A DNA stretch of 5,424 bases from Sulfurovum sp. bin170. GTDB taxonomy: Bacteria; Campylobacterota; Campylobacteria; Campylobacterales; Sulfurovaceae. The notes beneath the pieces are model-generated. The model was not told the DNA's origin. It worked only from the letters and a program-made list of their open reading frames with translations, and did not search any database. Made by a program: the position numbers and the translations under genes. The stretch covers positions 1-5,424 of the forward strand of contig NZ_JAACKB010000005.1 in NCBI RefSeq assembly GCF_010892395.1, in the 5' to 3' direction. Of the stretch, positions 1 to 5,188 are shown piece after piece (position 1 is the first letter of the stretch; each line of letters starts with the position of its first letter).

Positions 1-354
1 ATTCCAAAGTCACACTTTGTTAACTTTAGACCAAAGCATAACTTTGATGGTAAGGATTTTACCAAAGCGATTGATAACCAGAAAAATGAAGTAGCTATCT
101 CTGAAGCAAGTACTAAGTTGTCTATGGCTAGATTTAGCTGTACACAGTGTCACGCTCCTCAATCATCAGGTAAATTGGCAGTTGAGAACACTTTCCAAGC
201 TGAATTCTCATCAAAAGATGGTGCAACGGCATCTTCATGGTATGAGCATATGAATGATGACTTGGCAACCAATGGTTTAGAGAATAATGCAGTAACAGAT
301 GCTGATAAAGCAAATGCAAACTCTGCTGCTGGTAGTCTAGACGAAGGTCACTAA
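1..354 (+). CDS. napB: NapB, diheme cytochrome c subunit of periplasmic nitrate reductase (3' part only)
   Basis: This is the C-terminal 117 residues of NapB, the periplasmic diheme cytochrome that passes electrons to the molybdenum enzyme NapA. The frame is open from base 1, so the start codon and first heme site lie upstream of the window. The second heme site CTQCH is at fragment residues 47-51 (bases 139-153). It is followed by A-P-Q and, ten residues on, by ENTF, as is typical of NapB. A P-K-S-H-F stretch at fragment residues 2-6 resembles the conserved segment that supplies an axial histidine. After about residue 69 there is a roughly 48-residue Asp/Asn/Ala-rich tail that the E. coli protein lacks, as I recall it. 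A TTG at 118 would make an internal start, but it would cut through the fold and is not credible. The stop TAA lies five bases before the napF ATG, so the two genes are surely co-transcribed. Confidence 0.93.
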   Translation: MPKSHFVNFRPKHNFDGKDFTKAIDNQKNEVAISEASTKLSMARFSCTQCHAPQSSGKLAVENTFQAEFSSKDGATASSWYEHMNDDLATNGLENNAVTDADKANANSAAGSLDEGH

Positions 355-359
355 AAAGT

Positions 360-854
360 ATGGAGAGAAGAGAGTTATTTAACTCTTTTACCTCCTCGTT
401 TACTAATAAACGAGAGGTTAAAGAGAGCATTATTAGACCACCATACTATGCAGAGCTAGAGGCTTTTTCTCTCTGCGTAGAGTGTGAAGATAAAAAGTGT
501 GCTGCTGTTTGTGATGAGGATATTATCATTATCATGGATGATGGTACACCCAAGCTCGATTTGACCACTCCTACTGGTTGTACATTTTGTGATGAGTGTG
601 CAGAGGTTTGTGTGGCAGATGTCTTGCAAATTGATAAAATGCGTAATATTGACGCATTGATAGAGATAGATATACTTAAATGTTTAAGTTGGAATCAGAC
701 CATGTGCTTTTCTTGTAAAGAGCCGTGTATTGACAATGCCATTGACTTTTTAGGTATGTTTAGACCGACGATAAACCAAGATAGGTGTACCTCTTGTGGG
801 TTTTGTGTTTATCGGTGTCCTACAAATGCAATTACCATTAAAGGTATCGCGTAG
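360..854 (+). CDS. napF: NapF, four-cluster ferredoxin-type protein of the nap operon
   Basis: NapF is a cytoplasmic iron-sulfur protein that interacts with NapA before its export and is thought to help its maturation. The 164-residue length equals that of E. coli NapF, and the layout matches: a twin Arg at 3-4, RPP at 26-28, then four Cys clusters. These are C39/42/47/51, C74/77/80/84, C108/116/119/123 (with the wide seven-residue gap typical of NapF) and C143/146/149/153 followed by Pro. Sixteen cysteines fit four [4Fe-4S] centres. Cluster 1 is spaced C-x2-C-x4-C-x3-C, two residues wider than the usual C-x2-C-x2-C-x3-C. There is no signal peptide or membrane segment. The ATG at 360 lies five bases after the napB stop; a weak AAGG at 344-347 inside napB is the only Shine-Dalgarno candidate, so translational coupling is likely. 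The order napB-napF-napL-napD supports the name. Confidence 0.92.
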   Translation: MERRELFNSFTSSFTNKREVKESIIRPPYYAELEAFSLCVECEDKKCAAVCDEDIIIIMDDGTPKLDLTTPTGCTFCDECAEVCVADVLQIDKMRNIDALIEIDILKCLSWNQTMCFSCKEPCIDNAIDFLGMFRPTINQDRCTSCGFCVYRCPTNAITIKGIA

Positions 855-860
855 GTTGCC

Positions 861-958
861 CTCGCTCCTACCGTCTCGGTGGGAGTGTATATGCGAATTT
901 GGGTATAATTAAATATAGATTCTCGTATGCATTCCCACCGAGGACGGATGGGAACGAG
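861..958. repeat. Inverted pair of REP-like hairpins between napF and napL
   Basis: The napF-napL gap holds two similar hairpin units in opposite orientation, separated by about 25 AT-rich bases. The left unit (865-885) folds as a 9-bp stem (one G.T pair) around loop TCT. The right unit (932-954) folds as TTCCCA-CCG against CGG-A-TGGGAA, with one bulged base. The reverse complement of 861-896 aligns with 922-958 with few mismatches, so the whole can also form one long cruciform or RNA stem. It resembles the widespread REP-type sequence with a TGGGAA...TTCCCA stem flanked by ATGCAT, as I remember it. The element starts only seven bases after the napF stop and lies inside the operon, so it could stabilise the upstream mRNA or reduce read-through to napL and napD. 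Confidence 0.8.
904..909 (+). promoter_or_regulatory. Possible -10 box (TATAAT) upstream of napL
   Basis: A perfect TATAAT lies in the AT-rich loop between the two REP-like hairpins, 71 bases before the napL ATG. No convincing -35 box or TGn extension accompanies it. In such AT-rich DNA a single hexamer is weak evidence. If active, it would give napL-napD its own transcript. Confidence 0.25.
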
Positions 959-980
959 ATTGATTTCATAAAGGAAAAAA

Positions 981-1922
981 ATGCGTTTATTAATAATATT
1001 TTTACTGTTTATACAATTAAATGCCAAAGATTTAAAGCCATCGTTTGTCTATGAGGGTAGTGGAGGAGTAACTGATTTGGTCTACAAAGATGCCAAACTC
1101 TACTCCGCTACAGTAGAGGGTGCTGTTGACATATACGACACCAAAGAGCAGAAACTCATAAAAACCATCAAAGTTCCCAATATAAAAGATTTTGCAGGTG
1201 ATGATGTCGCTTCAAAAGTCTATTCGGTGGATATTGTAGATGGAAAAATCATGATAGCCTCACAGGGGAAGATGGGGTATAGACGAGTTCATATCTATGC
1301 TGATGATAATCTTACAGAGGTCATATCTGTAGCTAAATCTTACACTATTGCTAAAGCAAAGTTTATAGACAGAGATACGCTACTTATTGCTATGCTTAGT
1401 AATGAGCTTATCCTATATGATATTAAAAATTCTAAACAGCTCTATAGAGAGCAGATAACCGCTTCAAAATTTTCTAACTTTGCTCTTAACGAGAACAAAG
1501 ATGAGGTGCTTTTGGTGGATGAGAGTGGTGAGCTTAGGTTGATTGGTGTCAAAGATGGTAAGGTTCTAAAAGAGTTCAAAGGGCAAAATGTTGATAATGT
1601 CTTTCAAGTTGACTATAAAAATGGTATGATGATAACAGCAGGACAAGATAGACGCTGTGCTGTTTATTCTAAAGATGGACGAAAAGCCTACTATAAAGAT
1701 GGAAGTTTTTTAATCTATAGTACAGGTTTGAGTCCTAGTGGAGAGATAGGTGGATTTGCTGCTGATGAGCATAATAATGTGATTTTGTTCAATACAAGCA
1801 GTAAATCTGACCTCTATAAGTTAGGTTCACATAAAGCAACCATCAGCAATATTCTGTTTATCAATGAAGAGGAGCTGTTTACAGCTAGTGATGATAACCA
1901 TATCAACTATTGGGAACTTTAG
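981..1922 (+). CDS. napL: NapL, exported WD40-like beta-propeller protein of the nap operon
   Basis: NapL is an accessory protein found in campylobacterotal nap clusters; its biochemical role is not settled. The 313-residue product begins with a short signal peptide (basic MR, hydrophobic LLIIFLLFIQL, then N-A-K), with likely cleavage near residue 15, so the mature protein should be periplasmic. The rest is a run of beta-strand repeats typical of a propeller. Clear WD-like blades are seen near residues 30-65 (ending VDIYDTKEQKLIKTI) and at the C-terminus (GSH...TASDDNHINYWEL, about 281-313). No heme-binding CxxCH motif, metal-binding Cys cluster or membrane anchor beyond the leader is present, which points to a binding or scaffold role rather than electron transfer. 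The start is fixed by AAGGA at 971-975, five bases before the ATG. The gene lies between napF and napD, and each flanking gap carries a palindromic repeat. Confidence 0.85.
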   Translation: MRLLIIFLLFIQLNAKDLKPSFVYEGSGGVTDLVYKDAKLYSATVEGAVDIYDTKEQKLIKTIKVPNIKDFAGDDVASKVYSVDIVDGKIMIASQGKMGYRRVHIYADDNLTEVISVAKSYTIAKAKFIDRDTLLIAMLSNELILYDIKNSKQLYREQITASKFSNFALNENKDEVLLVDESGELRLIGVKDGKVLKEFKGQNVDNVFQVDYKNGMMITAGQDRRCAVYSKDGRKAYYKDGSFLIYSTGLSPSGEIGGFAADEHNNVILFNTSSKSDLYKLGSHKATISNILFINEEELFTASDDNHINYWEL

Positions 1923-1930
1923 GGTGTTTC

Positions 1931-1958
1931 GTAGAGACAAGGCATGCCTTGTCTCTAC
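1931..1958. repeat. Perfect 28-bp palindrome between napL and napD
   Basis: GTAGAGACAAGGCA is followed immediately by its exact reverse complement, giving 14-bp arms with no spacer and a central GCATGC. It starts eight bases after the napL stop and ends 32 bases before the napD ATG. Perfect palindromes of the GTAGAGAC...GTCTCTAC type are a dispersed class that I recall from cyanobacterial and other genomes. No T-run follows, so it is not a classical terminator. In RNA it would form a strong hairpin between two nap cistrons. Confidence 0.9.
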
Positions 1959-1990
1959 ACTAGACCCCATAAATTTAAAGGAGCGTTAAA

Positions 1991-2341
1991 ATGAACATTT
2001 CAAGTATCGTAGTGCAGACACTACCAGAGAATGTAGAAAAAGTAATAGCAATTATCAAAGAGAATTCAGATATATGTGAGTATCATCTGCATGACCCAAA
2101 GGGGAAAATAATCGTAACGGTTGAGGGTAAAGATGTTGAAGAGGATATAGAAAAACTTGTTGATATTCAATGTTTTGACCATGTTATTGCTGCGGATATG
2201 ATGATGACCTATCAAGAGGATCAACTTGATGAGGAGTTCAAAAAACTAGAAGCACAGAGTCTTGTTCCTGAGATATTAACCAGAGAAAATGTAGACCCAA
2301 GAACAGTTGTCTATAATGGTGACCTTAAAAAGCGATTTTAG
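1991..2341 (+). CDS. napD: NapD, chaperone for nitrate reductase NapA
   Basis: NapD is a small cytoplasmic protein that binds the Tat signal peptide of NapA and holds back export until the molybdenum cofactor is in place. The first 85 or so residues follow the family pattern. An N-terminal strand I-S-S-I-V-V-Q is followed by a helix, the D-P-K-G-K-I-I-V-T-V-E-G strand pair (about residues 35-46), and then DHVIAADMMMTYQEDQ (about 63-78), matching the V-L-A-V-S-L-V-Y-H-Q segment of E. coli NapD. The product has 116 residues against about 87 in E. coli, with a charged C-terminal extension of roughly 30 residues ending LKKRF. It has no signal peptide. AAAGGAG at 1977-1983, seven bases before the ATG, is a strong ribosome binding site and may compensate for its place behind the palindrome. 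It closes the nap cluster, as expected for the napAGHBFLD order. Confidence 0.92.
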   Translation: MNISSIVVQTLPENVEKVIAIIKENSDICEYHLHDPKGKIIVTVEGKDVEEDIEKLVDIQCFDHVIAADMMMTYQEDQLDEEFKKLEAQSLVPEILTRENVDPRTVVYNGDLKKRF

Positions 2342-2356
2342 TAACAGAGTTATATT

Positions 2357-2362
2357 TATAAT
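2357..2362 (+). promoter_or_regulatory. Possible -10 box (TATAAT) upstream of the lipoprotein cytochrome gene
   Basis: A TATAAT hexamer lies in the 101-base AT-rich gap after napD, 80 bases before the next ATG. No clear -35 box is visible. The gap holds no terminator-like hairpin, so read-through from the nap operon is also possible. The only other signal in the gap is AAAGGA at 2430-2435, a good Shine-Dalgarno site for the next gene. Confidence 0.3.
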
Positions 2363-2442
2363 AAGAGAAAATTACTCCTATAAAGAGATAATAAGCTAAA
2401 TATTAATATCATAGAAGATAAAACAATTCAAAGGATAAAGAA

Positions 2443-3009
2443 ATGATTAGAAGAAAAGAGTTTTTACTTGCGGCTACATTGTCCGCATTACTTTTAGGAG
2501 GATGCTTTGATTCAGAAACAGGTGCATCACAAAGAGTAGCAAATGGTGATGTGGAAAAGGTAGAGGTTAAAAAAGAGGCTCCTGCAAAAGAGGAGGCTAA
2601 AGCAGAAACACCAGCAGAAACAGAGGCTCCTGTAGAAGCGGAGAAGACAGAAGCACCAGTAGCAGAAGAGACAGCAGCACCTGCTGAGGAGCCAAAAGCA
2701 GAAGAGGCTCCAGCTAAGACAGAAGAGCCTGTAGAAGCTGTCGCACCAGTAGCAGAAGAGAAAGCCGAAGCACCTACAGCAGAGGTTAATCTTGGAGCAT
2801 GTAAAGGGTGTCATGGAGCTAACTTTGAGAAGGCAGCTATGGGTAAATCAAAAGTTGTCTCTGAGATGAGCAAAGATGATATTGTAGCTGCACTTAAAGG
2901 TTATAAAGATGGTTCATATGGTGGAGCGATGAAAGGTCTTATGAAAGGTCAAGTGGCAACACTAGATGATGCAGCTATTGAAGCTATGGCAGGAGCTATT
3001 GCTAAGTAA
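2443..3009 (+). CDS. Membrane-tethered monoheme c-type cytochrome (lipoprotein with low-complexity linker)
   Basis: The 188-residue product has three parts. Residues 1-21 form a lipoprotein leader (basic IRRK, hydrophobic core, lipobox L-G-G-C21), so the mature protein should be lipid-anchored in the periplasm. Residues about 35-113 are almost wholly Glu, Ala, Pro, Lys, Thr and Val with imperfect repeats such as E-A-P-V-A-E-E; this stretch is probably unstructured and acts as a tether. Residues 119-188 form a small class I cytochrome c domain with heme site C120-K-G-C123-H124 and candidate axial Met in GGAMKGLMKGQ (Met163 or Met167). This domain is identical at about 51 of 70 positions to the next gene's product. 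AAAGGA seven bases before the ATG sets the start. A swinging electron carrier between a membrane donor and a periplasmic reductase is a reasonable inference; Nap, a heme-copper oxidase or another partner cannot be told apart from sequence. Confidence 0.88.
   Translation: MIRRKEFLLAATLSALLLGGCFDSETGASQRVANGDVEKVEVKKEAPAKEEAKAETPAETEAPVEAEKTEAPVAEETAAPAEEPKAEEAPAKTEEPVEAVAPVAEEKAEAPTAEVNLGACKGCHGANFEKAAMGKSKVVSEMSKDDIVAALKGYKDGSYGGAMKGLMKGQVATLDDAAIEAMAGAIAK
2653..2761 (+). repeat. Direct repeat inside the cytochrome linker
   Basis: An exact 19-base sequence beginning GCACCAGTAGCAGAAGAG occurs at 2653-2671 and 2743-2761, exactly 90 bases (30 codons) apart and in the same frame. Both copies encode A-P-V-A-E-E. 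The DNA between them is a looser array of GAAGAGGCTCC/GAAGCACC-like units. The arrangement fits growth or shrinkage of the tether by slippage or recombination. Confidence 0.75.
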
Positions 3010-3080
3010 ACATCTTTCAAAACTTATTTGGAATCGGAGACTTCAGTCCCGAACATGACGAGGCTAAAGCCATCGGTTCC
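3010..3080 (+). repeat. MITE-like element, copy A (right end lost)
   Basis: Bases 3018-3080 match 5197-5259 at 58 of 63 positions with no gaps. The left end ACATCTTTCAAAACT (3010-3024) is the exact reverse complement of the right end of copy B (5261-5275). This shows that the element has terminal inverted repeats and that copy A keeps the left one. The inner stem (3030-3048 against 3062-3080) is less well paired than in copy B. After 3080 the similarity stops and no right terminal repeat is found. The element begins directly after the stop codon of the tethered cytochrome gene, so it lies in its 3' untranslated region. Confidence 0.85.
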
Positions 3081-3098
3081 ATCTATAAAATCCCCTAT

Positions 3099-3122
3099 AG
3101 AGGTCTCTGCTTTGAGACCTCT
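3099..3122 (+). terminator. Hairpin downstream of the lipoprotein cytochrome gene, possible terminator
   Basis: AGAGGTCTC pairs perfectly with GAGACCTCT across the six-base loop TGCTTT. The 9-bp stem lies about 90 bases after the cytochrome stop. The following bases TCTTCATA are only partly T-rich, so termination may be inefficient. It replaces the missing right half of repeat copy A and could instead belong to another dispersed repeat. Confidence 0.45.
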
Positions 3123-3203
3123 TCTTCATAAAAAAACTACCATAATTAACTATTTTTTAATATATTTTAATGAAAAAAACACGATTATTACACGAAATGT
3201 TTT

Positions 3204-3209
3204 TATAAT
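3204..3209 (+). promoter_or_regulatory. Possible -10 box (TATAAT) upstream of the small cytochrome gene
   Basis: TATAAT lies 38 bases before the ATG, a sensible distance for a promoter, with T-rich sequence just upstream and a very AT-rich stretch back to 3130. Campylobacterotal promoters often lack a clear -35 box and rely on an AT-rich upstream region, which fits. The hairpin at 3099-3122 upstream supports a separate transcript for this gene. Confidence 0.4.
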
Positions 3210-3247
3210 TCAACTGTAAATTAAAAAAACACAATAAAAGGATAAAA

Positions 3248-3532
3248 ATGAACAAAATCATAAAAATCGTAGCAGTAACAGCACTAATGACACCAGCACT
3301 ATTTGCAAATACAGCAGCTTGTAAAGGGTGTCACGGAGCAGACTTTGAGAAAAAGGCACTGGGTAAATCTAAAGTGGTTAAAGATATGAGTAAAGCAGAT
3401 TTCATTGCAGCAATGAAAGGCTATAAAGATGGCTCTTACGGTGGAGCAATGAAAGGTATGATGAAAGGTCAAGTGGCTAAACTTGATGAAGCAGCAATCA
3501 CAGCAATAGCTGACGAACTAAAATTAAAATAG
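3248..3532 (+). CDS. Small soluble periplasmic monoheme cytochrome c (class I, c553-like)
   Basis: The 94-residue product has a Sec signal peptide (basic MNKIIK, hydrophobic core, A-L-F-A at 17-20 with likely cleavage before N21) and a mature part of about 74 residues. The heme site is C25-K-G-C28-H29, and the axial Met is expected in GGAMKGMMKGQ (about residues 66-76). The mature protein is practically the same domain as the C-terminus of the upstream tethered cytochrome, at roughly 73% identity, so the two arose by duplication. Here no lipobox or linker is present, and it should diffuse freely in the periplasm. AAAAGGA at 3236-3242, five bases before the ATG, sets the start. It resembles small cytochromes c553 of Campylobacterota that serve as electron carriers to terminal oxidases and reductases. 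The specific partner is unknown, and the nearby nap genes are only a hint. Confidence 0.9.
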   Translation: MNKIIKIVAVTALMTPALFANTAACKGCHGADFEKKALGKSKVVKDMSKADFIAAMKGYKDGSYGGAMKGMMKGQVAKLDEAAITAIADELKLK

Positions 3533-3552
3533 TAATCTCTATACTACTTAAT

Positions 3553-3574
3553 GGGTCAACACTTGGGTTGACCC
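3553..3574. repeat. Palindromic hairpin downstream of the small cytochrome gene
   Basis: GGGTCAAC and GTTGACCC form an 8-bp perfect stem around a six-base centre (ACTTGG), starting 20 bases after the cytochrome stop. The right arm continues as CCTAC, giving a GTAGGGGTCAACC-type end when read on the minus strand. That resembles the GTAGAGACAAGG end of the palindrome at 1931-1958. No T-run follows, so it may be a dispersed repeat that also slows or ends transcription of the cytochrome gene. Confidence 0.65.
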
Positions 3575-3618
3575 CTACGATACTCCTATAATTTACTCAT
3601 ATTTTAATCTCTATTAGT

Positions 3619-3624
3619 TATAAT
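3619..3624 (+). promoter_or_regulatory. Possible -10 box (TATAAT) upstream of the aldehyde dehydrogenase gene
   Basis: TATAAT lies 20 bases before the ATG, and a second copy lies at 3587-3592. Neither has a clear -35 box. The upstream copy leaves a more normal leader of about 45 bases. Their placement after the 3553-3574 hairpin suggests that the aldehyde dehydrogenase has its own transcript. Confidence 0.35.
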
Positions 3625-3644
3625 CACCCCAAAAAGGTACTATT

Positions 3645-5093
3645 ATGTTTGGAATATTCGAAAGTAGTCATGAGATTCATGATGCAAAAGTTTTTATGGG
3701 AAGTGCTGAAGAGACCAGAGAGTCCAATAGTGAACGAAAAAGTCCATATAGTGGAGATGTGGTTAGCAAGGCTCCTGTATGCTCTGTAGAAGATACTCAA
3801 AAAGCATTGAAAATTGCTAAAGTGGCATCCATTCAGACGGCTAAATCTCCTCTCCACCAAAGAGTTGCATGGTTAGAGGATGTAGCTAATAGTCTAAGAA
3901 AATATCGTGAGGATATGGCGTTAACTATAGTTCATGAGGTAGCAAAACCTTTAGCATTTGCAAGAGTAGAGGTTGATAGATGTATCGAGACCATTGAGCT
4001 TACCGCAAAAGAGTTGGTGGCTCTTCATGGTGAGACGATTCCTACGGATATAGCCCCTAGTGGCAAGAAAACCATCGCCTATTTCACTCGTGTTCCAGTG
4101 GGTGTTGTTGCTTGTATTACCCCTTTTAATTTTCCTCTAAACCTTGTGGCTCATAAGATTGCTCCTGCATTGGGTGCAGGTAATGCAGTTGTGTTAAAAC
4201 CAACACCAGAAGCACCACTTACAGCCTATAAATTGGCAAAACTATTTAATAACTCGGAGTATGCTATAAAAGATGCACTCTCTGTGGTCTATGGAGATGT
4301 AGCCGTTGGTAGTACTTTGGTAAAAAGTGACATTCCAAGAGTGCTATCTTTTACAGGTTCTGTTCCTGTTGGTAACATTATTACTCAACAGGCAGGGATA
4401 AAAAAGGTGAGTTTGGAGCTTGGTGGGAATGCAGCGACATTTATTGATAAGAGTGCTGATGTTTGTATGTCAGCAAAAAGATGTACCTTTGGGGCATTTG
4501 TAAACTCTGGTCAAGTATGTATCTCGTTACAGAGAATATATGTTCATGAGGATGTATATGACTCATTTGCTGAGTCGATTTCGAAGGAGAGCAAGGAGTT
4601 AAAAGTAGGTTCTCCATATGAAGAGGATACTTTTATGGGACCTCTAATAGATGATGAGTCATTAGATAGGGCAAAGGAGTGGGTTAACTCTGCTATAGAT
4701 GAGGGTGCAAGGCTTATGGCCGGTGGTGTGGTTATAGATGGAAGTTTTGCACCAACTGTCATGGCTGATGTAACGGATGAGATGAAGATAGTATGTGAAG
4801 AGGTTTTTGCTCCTATTGTAAGTCTCGTCAAAGTGAGCTGCTATGAAGAGGCGATTGTAAAGATGAATGACTCCCCTTATGGTCTACAGTTCTCTATCTT
4901 CACCAATGACCTGAAATTGACACAACGATTTATAGAGGATGCAGAGTGTGGAGGTGTGGTTATTAATGATATTCCAACACTCCGTTTTGATGTTCAGCCC
5001 TATGGTGGTTCTAAACTCTCTGGAATTGGAAGAGAGGGACCAAAATGGGCATTGGAGGAGTTTACAGAGATAAAGAGTGTTGTTATATGTTAA
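3645..5093 (+). CDS. NAD(P)-dependent aldehyde dehydrogenase
   Basis: The 482-residue protein is a full-length aldehyde dehydrogenase, a soluble cytoplasmic enzyme that oxidises an aldehyde to its acid with NAD(P). All core residues are present: N162 in TPFNFPLN (oxyanion hole), K185 in VVLKP (cofactor binding), G238-S-V-P-V-G243 (nucleotide-binding turn), E258 in LELGG (general base), C292 in NSGQVCIS (catalytic thiol), E386-V-F388 (cofactor ribose contact) and the C-terminal PYGGSK-SG-GREG motif. The closing run, K-W-A-L-E-E-F-T-E-I-K-S-V-V-I, and the PFNFPLNLVAHKIAPA segment resemble the lactaldehyde/non-phosphorylating glyceraldehyde-type group that includes MJ1411 of Methanocaldococcus, as I recall it. 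The substrate cannot be set from sequence. AAAAAGG at 3631-3637, seven bases before the ATG, supports this start. There is no signal peptide. It looks like its own transcription unit, and no functional tie to the nap genes is visible. Confidence 0.93.
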   Translation: MFGIFESSHEIHDAKVFMGSAEETRESNSERKSPYSGDVVSKAPVCSVEDTQKALKIAKVASIQTAKSPLHQRVAWLEDVANSLRKYREDMALTIVHEVAKPLAFARVEVDRCIETIELTAKELVALHGETIPTDIAPSGKKTIAYFTRVPVGVVACITPFNFPLNLVAHKIAPALGAGNAVVLKPTPEAPLTAYKLAKLFNNSEYAIKDALSVVYGDVAVGSTLVKSDIPRVLSFTGSVPVGNIITQQAGIKKVSLELGGNAATFIDKSADVCMSAKRCTFGAFVNSGQVCISLQRIYVHEDVYDSFAESISKESKELKVGSPYEEDTFMGPLIDDESLDRAKEWVNSAIDEGARLMAGGVVIDGSFAPTVMADVTDEMKIVCEEVFAPIVSLVKVSCYEEAIVKMNDSPYGLQFSIFTNDLKLTQRFIEDAECGGVVINDIPTLRFDVQPYGGSKLSGIGREGPKWALEEFTEIKSVVIC

Positions 5094-5149
5094 TGTTTTT
5101 TGTTTAAAATATTAGTCTAAATTCTTTTTATTAAGTTATAATAAAGTTA

Positions 5150-5158
5150 TGCTATACT
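5150..5158 (+). promoter_or_regulatory. Possible extended -10 promoter (TGCTATACT) upstream of the DUF420-like gene
   Basis: TGC followed by TATACT matches the extended -10 pattern TGnTATAAT at all but one base. It lies about 145 bases before the ATG at 5304, with a TATAAT also at 5137-5142. The repeat copy B sits between it and the gene, so a transcript from here would carry the repeat's stem-loop in its leader. Confidence 0.35.
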
Positions 5159-5188
5159 GCTATCCAAAAGTTAACAGTTTATTAATAG

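Noticed and set aside
118..354. A separate small heme protein starting at TTG 118
   Set aside because: The frame is open back to base 1 and the upstream residues fit NapB, so this is simply the truncated napB.
134..430. A minus-strand open frame across napB-napF
   Set aside because: It lies opposite two well-supported nap genes and shows no family resemblance or ribosome binding site.
809..1027. A minus-strand open frame over the napF-napL gap
   Set aside because: It crosses the REP-like inverted pair and the starts or ends of two real genes. The repeat explains the openness.
1931..1958. The perfect palindrome as a classical intrinsic terminator or an operator site
   Set aside because: It has no downstream T-run, which argues against a terminator. 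At 28 bp it is longer than typical operators, and it lies between two cistrons of one operon; a dispersed repeat fits better.
2527..2814. A Cys/Phe-rich minus-strand open frame opposite the cytochrome linker
   Set aside because: Its odd composition is exactly what the reverse strand of Glu/Ala/Lys/Pro codons gives. It has no start signal and overlaps a well-supported gene.
3028..3219. A 63-codon + strand open frame between the two cytochrome genes
   Set aside because: It begins inside repeat copy A, runs through the 3099-3122 hairpin and an AT-rich promoter-like stretch, has no Shine-Dalgarno site, and its product looks like no protein family I know.
4544..4831. A Ser/Thr-rich minus-strand open frame inside the aldehyde dehydrogenase gene
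   Set aside because: It is a shadow of the coding strand, with no start signal.
3645..5093. The aldehyde dehydrogenase as part of a microcompartment or of the nitrate system
   Set aside because: No shell protein, encapsulation peptide or partner gene is visible, and it is separated from the nap genes by hairpins and its own promoter-like sequence.
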